The translations under genes were made by a program, and so were the position numbers. From Candidatus Aenigmatarchaeota archaeon (GTDB lineage: Archaea; Aenigmatarchaeota; Aenigmatarchaeia; PWEA01; B50-G16): 11,383 nucleotides of DNA. Under the pieces are notes generated by a model that was given only the letters and a program-made list of their open reading frames with translations, did not search any database and was not told where the DNA came from. This document shows, piece after piece, positions 5,719 through 11,383 of this stretch. The DNA is taken from assembly GCA_003663345.1 (NCBI GenBank), contig QMZU01000010.1:1-11383 (forward strand), given 5' to 3'. How positions within the stretch are numbered: position 1 is the stretch's first letter; every line of letters begins with the position of its first letter.

Positions 5719-6566
5719 TACTCTATAAGTTCAAATAGGCAAAATACATTAACATCTTCTGTTGATTTTACATATACCTTTCTTGGATCTTCAACTTTTA
5801 ACTCTAACTCATCACCTTCAAATAATGGAAAATCTTGTGATGTAGAATTACCAACATATAATACAGCTGTAGTTACTTTAGGCATTTTTAATAATATTCT
5901 CTTTACGTGAAGTTCATCAGCATATAGAGGCATTGGTGAAGTTGAAACTGCAAGTCTAAGAGACTTAACACCAATAGCAGGTTTTACATACTTTCTAATT
6001 TCACATAAGTAAGTTTGTATTAATGATATGTCTTGCTTAGCCTCATCAATAAATGCATATAGTTGTATAGGGTCAAAATCTTTTAAAACTCTCTTTCCCT
6101 GTACATATACATTATTATCAAAATATCCAAGTTCTGAATATATACTACTTGTCCTTACTTCTTTCTCAAATTCTCCACTTTCTGCTTGTACATTTTTTGA
6201 AGATACATAGTAGTCAAATAAACCATAATCTGAAGATAAAGTTTCAGTCTCAACTGACTTATCAAAACTTCCCCTAGAAGCATATACATTAATTGTCTGA
6301 ACATAATAATCAAACAATCCATAGTTAGAGTCTAAAACATTTGTCTCAACATGTTCATCAAAATATCCAAACAATGCATAAATTGAATGAAATCTCTTAT
6401 CTGAACTACCAATATCGAAAACACCATCTTCTGTAGGAATTAAATCTTGACCTTGAAAAGGTACACCATACCAATAGAAAAAGTCTAAACCTTCAGCTAC
6501 CCCCTGAAACCACCTCAAAGGTAAAACAATATATCCTGTAGGTTTAAATACACCAAATACACTCAT
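5718..6566 (-). CDS. Fibre-like virion protein with 16-residue repeats and beta-rich tip
   Basis: The protein has 282 aa. Residues 1-47 are aromatic-rich and could be the virion-attachment end. A motif DIGSSDKRFHSIYA (51-64) matches the 'GSS.KRF..IY' element widely seen in phage tail-fibre shafts. Residues 67-162 hold six repeats of exactly 16 residues with consensus G-x-F-(D/E)-x-x-V, starting at G67, G83, G99, G115, G131 and G147, as expected for a trimeric beta-spiral or beta-helix shaft. A helix follows (165-195, with C188), then a beta-rich C-terminal domain (200-282) containing AVLYVGN and FEGDELELKV, like small receptor-binding or capping domains. No signal peptide is seen. Its location beside the giant structural protein and a membrane protein supports a role in host attachment. 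Confidence 0.75.
   Translation of the reverse strand: MSVFGVFKPTGYIVLPLRWFQGVAEGLDFFYWYGVPFQGQDLIPTEDGVFDIGSSDKRFHSIYALFGYFDEHVETNVLDSNYGLFDYYVQTINVYASRGSFDKSVETETLSSDYGLFDYYVSSKNVQAESGEFEKEVRTSSIYSELGYFDNNVYVQGKRVLKDFDPIQLYAFIDEAKQDISLIQTYLCEIRKYVKPAIGVKSLRLAVSTSPMPLYADELHVKRILLKMPKVTTAVLYVGNSTSQDFPLFEGDELELKVEDPRKVYVKSTEDVNVFCLFELIE
6081..6368 (-). repeat. Six in-frame 48-bp repeats (16-aa fibre shaft units)
   Basis: Conserved Gly-x-Phe-(Asp/Glu) starts recur every 16 codons at residues 67, 83, 99, 115, 131 and 147 of the fibre protein. The second and fourth units are most alike (both GLFDYYV). DNA identity is lower than protein pattern identity, so the array is old and selected, not a recent slippage product. 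Confidence 0.85.
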
Positions 6567-6610
6567 TTCTTTTCTAGTAATTTATTAGTTTGTAATTTTT
6601 TTCTATTTTT

Positions 6611-6916
6611 CTACTCTTTAATTTTTCCTAAATAATATGAACCTAACATTAATGTAAAGATTGATACAAAACATATTAATAATGATAATGTATAGAAGAA
6701 ATCAAACCCTGCTGTCCAGTTTTTATAATCCCAACATATAACAAAGAATGGACTACACCATTTATATGTTTTAGCTTCATCTTCATCTATGAAAGAGGCA
6801 TTATAGTTCATTAAGTCCCATGAAGCCCAAGCAATAAGAATTAATGAACCAAAAATACCAATTATTCCACCAACAACTAATAATAATGCACATACTTCTT
6901 TCTTAATTAATTCCAT
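6611..6916 (-). CDS. Two-helix membrane protein, 101 aa
   Basis: I do not recognise a family. Two membrane helices are clear, about residues 8-31 and 72-96. The N-terminus has basic KK at 5-6 and the C-terminus ends GKIKE, so by the positive-inside rule both ends face the cytoplasm and the loop 34-70 faces outside. That loop carries two N-glycosylation sequons, N39-A-S and N66-W-T, and two cysteines, C54 and C61, which could form a disulfide. It sits between the giant structural protein and the fibre gene. A virion envelope protein, a host-membrane egress factor or a holin-like protein are all possible; the sequence cannot decide. The ATG at 6916 is the only good start; the AT palindrome centred 27 bp upstream could supply the TATA element. 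Confidence 0.7.
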   Translation of the reverse strand: MELIKKEVCALLLVVGGIIGIFGSLILIAWASWDLMNYNASFIDEDEAKTYKWCSPFFVICWDYKNWTAGFDFFYTLSLLICFVSIFTLMLGSYYLGKIKE

Positions 6917-6935
6917 AATTTAGTAACTATTTATA

Positions 6936-6951
6936 AAAAATTTAAATTTTT
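6936..6951. promoter_or_regulatory. Perfect 16-bp A/T palindrome, putative TATA element and U-tract terminator
   Basis: AAAAATTTAAATTTTT reads the same on both strands. Its centre lies 27 bp before the ATG of the membrane protein and begins 7 bp after the stop of the giant gene. On the minus strand it ends in a T6 run, as in archaeal U-tract termination. It may therefore end the giant-gene message and start the next. A better TATA string (TTTATAAATAG, 6928-6938) lies too near the ATG. Confidence 0.4.
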
Positions 6952-6957
6952 ATGAAA

Positions 6958-9900
6958 TTAGTAAACAGCATATCTTCTACGTCTTAATTTAGCTGTTCTC
7001 TTAATGAACATTATGTGTTCATCTCTTAATCCATAACCTCTAAGGAAGTTTAGTTCTCTTTCAAGTTCATCATCACTAAGTACACCTCTTGCATAGGACA
7101 TTATTAGTTCAGTAATGTATCTATCTCTCCATCTTCTTACTGATCTAATTCTTGCAAACTCTTTCCATAACTTCTTTAACGTTTCTTTTGTTTCTCTAGG
7201 TATTTCTGCGTCTTTCAGTAACTCTTCAATTCTTGACATTAGTATATCTAGAGCTTCCTTAACGTCTTCATACATATATGATAGTCTTGTAAATGATGGT
7301 ACAACTCTTCTAAGAACTTCAATGTTCCTTCTCAATAATGAGTTCTTAATTATTAATTCATATTCTTCCTTTGTAAGTCCAAATCCAAGAAGAGGTTCAA
7401 TTTCCTTTCTCAACTTATCTAGATCCATTCCCGCAATTATAAATAATGTCATAGTTGATGTTAACGTTCTCCTAACCTCATCATATAGTGGTCTTCTTAA
7501 TGCGTAGAGTCTCCAAACATTTATCCACTCTTCAGGTACTCTTCTCTGTTTCATAACGTTCTCAAATAATACCCATGCTTCAGGTACATACTCTAGAATT
7601 GTTATGAACATTGCTGGTGTTGGAATATATTGTCTTTGCTCTTCTCTCATCTCGTAATATTGTCTCCTAATTTCAGCTACTCTCTTTATGAACTGTAATT
7701 CTTTCTCTGTATATCCAAAATTTTCAAGCTGTTTTAGTGCTTTGCTAAATTCTTCAATACTTATGAGACCTCTTGCGTATGATGAGATAAGTGTTGACTT
7801 GTATAGCTTGATCTCATCAATTAATGGTTTAATCTCTATATATGTTTTCCAAATAGGTCTCCACTCAATAGGTACTCTTCTTGCTTCAAAAACATGATTA
7901 ACAAACTTTACTGCAATAGGGACAACTTCAACAATTGTAGCTAACTGCATAGGTGTTGGTATATATTCTCTACCTTCAATTCTCTCTTCATAATATTTTC
8001 TCCTTACTTCAGCAATTTTCTTAATAATTTCAATTTCCTTATCAGTCCAGCCAAAAGCTTTCAAGAAACCTAATGCAGATGTGAATTCTGCCTCAGAAAT
8101 TACACCTCTTGCGTATGCAGTAATTAATGCTGTTCTATACATTCTAAGTTCATCAACTAAAGGTTTAACAGTAACGTATTTTCTCCACATATCTCTATGA
8201 TGAGGTGGAACACCTCTCAGTTCCATGATTTCATCAATAAACTTTGAAGCTTCAGGCACAACTTCAGAAATAGTAGCTATCTGTGTAACAGTAGGTATAT
8301 ATCCCCTAACTTCATATTCAATTAATGCTTCAGCAATTGATTGTTCAATACCTAACTCTAATAACATCTTTAATGCCTCTTCTTTCTTAATAATCATTCT
8401 TGCTAGCTTTCTCAAAATAGCTCTCACAGTAATTTCACGTTCAGCTACTTCAGTAATCTTATGAGCAATAAATAGTAAAGTCTCTTTTTCTTTGTCTGTT
8501 AATTTTGCTCTCTTAACTATTTCACCAATAAAGTTCTCAACTTCAGCCTTAGAAATGTATCCACGCATTAATCTATAATAAACATTCCACATAATTCTAG
8601 ATAACCAATACCTTAATCTTCTGTATGTATATACATCTTTATATCTCTCAATTATCTTAGTGTAAACATTGTAATACTTCATGTCTAGAGTCAATTTTGG
8701 AAGTCTTTCTTCAGGTAGCCCAGTTATTTCTTTAATCTCGCTCTTAAAGAATGAGTCATTAATATCATTAATTACTGACTTCATTACGTTTATGTATTCT
8801 TCAATTTTTATTATATTCTCAAGAGCAGAATATAATGATTCTCTATGTGCATCTCTCATAATGTCTATAGCTCTATCCATGACTGCTCTTAACTGTAGTA
8901 ACTTCCTTTCACCTTCTAAGAACTTTACAGGAAGATCAACAGTATCTGTAACAAATCTTAAATTTGTAGAATCCCACTTTAAGATGGTAAACTTTAATCT
9001 AAAGAACTCTTTCATTAATGAATCCATAGTTGTTCTTTCCCAGAAACCTTCCTTGTACAAATTAATGATTCCAGTCCTTAAAAGTGTTCTTTCCTCTGCA
9101 TAGGCATTCCACATCTCAGCAAGTGTAACAAACGGTATCCATTCAGGGTGCATTCCTCTAGCTATGTTTATTCTAGCTAGCATTAATGCGTCAAAAGATT
9201 CACCAACAGTAGCACCTTCCCAACCTGCTTTTGCAATAGCCTTCATAATTGTAGGTGCTAAATTATTAACTGTCTCTCTACCGAGACCTGAAAAGATACC
9301 CCACTTCCACATCCATCTAGCGTCAATTCTTGTAGGTATATCTGCCATTAAGTCCATAATGATAGCTCTATCTGAAGTATATTCACCACCAACATCACTA
9401 GGACTTACCCATGAAGCAAAGAAGTAATCATGCCACCTTAGATACTTTCTAAGTGCTGAAAACAATACCTTACCCTCAATGTTTAAGTCTCTTGGTGCTT
9501 TAAAACTATAACCAATCTTGAAGTCTTTCATCATTGACTCTTCAACACTGTCAAGCGAAATTTGAGCTTCAGTTACCCATAACATACCTGCAAGACCTCT
9601 GCATGTAAATTCCCACAACTTTTCTGGACTTGGATATCTATAATGTAGTAAGTAATACATAAATGCAATGTCAGGTAAGTAACCCCTCATAGCAATTATT
9701 CTTGCAAAATCAACAGGAGAGTAGAAGATATCTCTAATCATCATTCTAACAAGTTCCGAATGTGTAGGTAAATCATAAACCCAAGATACTGGATAGAAAC
9801 GTTTTTGTCCAAATCTATCAAGAACTTCTATTCTATGTTCTTTAATTTCAGTAATAATTTTCTTATAGAGATCTGTCTCTACAAATGAAGCAAAGAGATC

Positions 9901-11383
9901 AACATTATAGTCACTAAAACCTCTAAGTTTCAATATCCATCTATAATGTTCAAATATTTCTGTAGCCTTATTTGTTGGTAAGAATCTTCTAACAAGTTCC
10001 TTACCTTCAGTCAATGTTGGTAATGCTACAGGTAATACATTTCTTAACGGCGGAACATTTGGTAAAATTGAAAATGCAAAGAATAATCTTGCAATAGGTT
10101 CAAATAAGTGAATTGCAAAGCCTAGAACAAAAGCGTCTCTAAACAATCCAGCAATGTGTTCAAATGTCTTAATAATTGTCTTAAATACTTGAGCAGGTCT
10201 TAAATGAACTCTTGCACTTGCACCAATACCAAATGGTCTCAAATCAACTTCTTTTTCGATTGGTGGTACAACTTTCAAAGCTTCCTCAATAGCTGTTGGT
10301 AACAATACAAGTGGAGCAAGAACTCTCAATATTGGTACTAAAATTCTTACCATAAACGTTACTTCACCTACAGGTTCATGTTTTGCAAGTTTTTCAGCAA
10401 GATCACTTACCTCTTCCCAAGCCTTTCTTGAAGCTTCAGGTGACTTAACAATTAATAAATCTAGAAATGGAAGAGCTAACTTATTCATGAAGAGACCCAT
10501 GAAAAATTCACCAGTAGCCCTAATTCTATCTATCATACCTTCAACAAAACCTTTCAAAATATCTAGAATAGAAAATACAAATCTAAATATAGGATCAATA
10601 AGTGGTTTAAATCCTCCCGATAAACCATCAAGTACAGTTCTAATTGTAGCTGAAATATTCATTGAGAAAAGATTAGTAAATAAACCAAAAATAACATTAA
10701 GAAAACCTAGCGGGTTAGTAATTGCCATGAATATATATTCCCACAAGTTTCTCAACAATGGTGCTAACTTACTTAAAAATTCTCTTACAGGTTCTGGAAG
10801 TTTCTCCCAAACCCAATCAATAAAGTCTTTAAATGCTTCAATCAATGGTTTCCATACTCTTTCCTTCAAGAAACCTATAGGATCTTTAAAGAAGTCTCTC
10901 AAATAATCATACCAATTCGTTAAGAAATCACCAAATTTTGTAATAATATCTTTTAACCAATCAGGTAATACTTCCCAGAATCTTTCAAATAGTTTAGCAA
11001 TATTTTCAGGTACTAGACCTCTAAAGAAATCAATTATATATTTCCATGCTTCTGACAAGTTCTTTAATAACCAATTGAAGAATTGAGATACAGGTTCAAA
11101 AATAGCTTTCAATCCTTCACTTAAAGATCCAAATAATGGTGAAATAACATCTCTTAACTTGTCAAAAGTTAAACCTTTAAGTGACAAGTTAATATCACTT
11201 AAATTCTTAACAACATCTTTACTAAATGTGTCAAACAATTTTGCAAAGAATTCAAATAATGATCTAAATATGTTAGTAGTTTTTAGAAGCTCTATAAAGT
11301 TCTTTATTAAATCTACAAAGTAGTTCCTAATATCAATTAGTGGATTAACAAAACCAAAGAAGGCTGATGATAAACCTGTAATA
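6958..11383 (-). CDS. Giant helical virion structural protein, N-terminus beyond the window (partial)
   Basis: At least 1,474 codons are open to the right edge; TTG at 11238 is an internal Leu codon, as 48 more in-frame sense codons precede it. The visible N-terminal part (to about nt 10450) is amphipathic with regularly spaced Trp/Phe, tape-measure-like, with several hydrophobic stretches. The part at about 9050-9800 contains PTHSELVRMMIRDIF and YRYPSPEKLWEFTCRGL, which recall a large phage structural protein type with 'PS..EL.RM..R' and 'P.......RG' motifs (from memory, not a search). Then comes a helical region and C-terminal 112-residue repeats. No enzyme motif was seen. It heads the run of fibre and membrane genes. 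A tail, baseplate or tape-measure-like virion role is inferred; giant proteins of large archaeal spindle viruses are an alternative match. Confidence 0.7.
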   Translation of the reverse strand, partial: ITGLSSAFFGFVNPLIDIRNYFVDLIKNFIELLKTTNIFRSLFEFFAKLFDTFSKDVVKNLSDINLSLKGLTFDKLRDVISPLFGSLSEGLKAIFEPVSQFFNWLLKNLSEAWKYIIDFFRGLVPENIAKLFERFWEVLPDWLKDIITKFGDFLTNWYDYLRDFFKDPIGFLKERVWKPLIEAFKDFIDWVWEKLPEPVREFLSKLAPLLRNLWEYIFMAITNPLGFLNVIFGLFTNLFSMNISATIRTVLDGLSGGFKPLIDPIFRFVFSILDILKGFVEGMIDRIRATGEFFMGLFMNKLALPFLDLLIVKSPEASRKAWEEVSDLAEKLAKHEPVGEVTFMVRILVPILRVLAPLVLLPTAIEEALKVVPPIEKEVDLRPFGIGASARVHLRPAQVFKTIIKTFEHIAGLFRDAFVLGFAIHLFEPIARLFFAFSILPNVPPLRNVLPVALPTLTEGKELVRRFLPTNKATEIFEHYRWILKLRGFSDYNVDLFASFVETDLYKKIITEIKEHRIEVLDRFGQKRFYPVSWVYDLPTHSELVRMMIRDIFYSPVDFARIIAMRGYLPDIAFMYYLLHYRYPSPEKLWEFTCRGLAGMLWVTEAQISLDSVEESMMKDFKIGYSFKAPRDLNIEGKVLFSALRKYLRWHDYFFASWVSPSDVGGEYTSDRAIIMDLMADIPTRIDARWMWKWGIFSGLGRETVNNLAPTIMKAIAKAGWEGATVGESFDALMLARINIARGMHPEWIPFVTLAEMWNAYAEERTLLRTGIINLYKEGFWERTTMDSLMKEFFRLKFTILKWDSTNLRFVTDTVDLPVKFLEGERKLLQLRAVMDRAIDIMRDAHRESLYSALENIIKIEEYINVMKSVINDINDSFFKSEIKEITGLPEERLPKLTLDMKYYNVYTKIIERYKDVYTYRRLRYWLSRIMWNVYYRLMRGYISKAEVENFIGEIVKRAKLTDKEKETLLFIAHKITEVAEREITVRAILRKLARMIIKKEEALKMLLELGIEQSIAEALIEYEVRGYIPTVTQIATISEVVPEASKFIDEIMELRGVPPHHRDMWRKYVTVKPLVDELRMYRTALITAYARGVISEAEFTSALGFLKAFGWTDKEIEIIKKIAEVRRKYYEERIEGREYIPTPMQLATIVEVVPIAVKFVNHVFEARRVPIEWRPIWKTYIEIKPLIDEIKLYKSTLISSYARGLISIEEFSKALKQLENFGYTEKELQFIKRVAEIRRQYYEMREEQRQYIPTPAMFITILEYVPEAWVLFENVMKQRRVPEEWINVWRLYALRRPLYDEVRRTLTSTMTLFIIAGMDLDKLRKEIEPLLGFGLTKEEYELIIKNSLLRRNIEVLRRVVPSFTRLSYMYEDVKEALDILMSRIEELLKDAEIPRETKETLKKLWKEFARIRSVRRWRDRYITELIMSYARGVLSDDELERELNFLRGYGLRDEHIMFIKRTAKLRRRRYAVY
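6961..8301 (-). repeat. Four 112-residue tandem repeats in the giant protein
   Basis: Units begin at YIPTV (8301), YIPTP (7965) and YIPTP (7629), exactly 336 bp apart, with a degenerate fourth unit from about 7293 to the C-terminus that carries a 4-residue insertion. Each unit has KPL-(V/I)-DE or a like motif, then YARG(V/L)(I/L)S, an acidic helix, a G-(W/Y/L) turn and a basic helix ending EVRR-like. The third unit has AGMDLDK in place of YARG. A still weaker unit (RGYISKAE) precedes the array. Confidence 0.85.

Noticed and set aside
8681..9103. 140-codon plus-strand open frame
   Set aside because: Antisense to the giant gene; its Ser-rich composition is the usual shadow of an AT-rich coding strand. 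The same holds for the other plus-strand frames in 7115-10906.
11236..11238. TTG as the start of the giant protein
   Set aside because: The frame continues upstream to the window edge with similar protein composition and no promoter is visible.
1..11383. tRNA genes, rRNA genes or CRISPR array
   Set aside because: No cloverleaf-like sequence, no rRNA-like segment and no regularly spaced short direct repeats outside coding sequence were seen. Non-coding gaps are all below 150 bp.

Overview
This window looks like part of a virus, or an integrated provirus, of a thermophilic archaeon, most likely Thermoproteota (crenarchaeal). The DNA is AT-rich and strongly CpG-poor, and Arg is written almost only as AGA/AGG. 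Several genes have a TATA-like box about 23-28 bp upstream of the start codon, sometimes with a purine-rich BRE, which is the pattern of leaderless archaeal transcripts. A tiny single C2H2 zinc-finger protein, typical of crenarchaeal viruses, is present, as are a fibre-like protein and a giant repetitive virion-type protein. The host and the virus family cannot be fixed from this window; a tailed archaeal virus or a large tailed spindle virus are both open.

Layout: all genes but one are on the minus strand, so they read from right to left. The right 4.4 kb is one giant helical structural protein that is still open at the right edge; its N-terminus lies outside the window and its C-terminus carries 112-residue repeats. 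Next come a two-helix membrane protein with glycosylation sequons in its loop (6611-6916) and a fibre-like protein with six exact-period 16-residue repeats and a beta-rich tip (5718-6566). I read this as the virion and adhesion module.

The middle holds a GT-B glycosyltransferase (4543-5679), a small helical protein translationally coupled to a 48-residue zinc finger (4064-4506), and an alkaline-phosphatase-superfamily hydrolase (3242-4021). A plus-strand SAM methyltransferase (1112-1666) could belong to the same surface-sugar chemistry.

The left part is a nucleic-acid module. A small PD-(D/E)XK-type nuclease (2806-3240) starts one base after the hydrolase stop. It is followed by a protein with an IS110-type HhH Transposase_20 domain but no sign of the DEDD RuvC-like half (1670-2770). 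A basic orphan protein (143-1012) shares a divergent promoter region with the methyltransferase.

The most notable observations are the zinc finger missed by ordinary gene calling, the orphaned IS110-like domain beside a nuclease, the two regular protein repeat arrays, and a viral glycan-type enzyme set. No tRNA, rRNA, CRISPR array or intact insertion sequence was seen.
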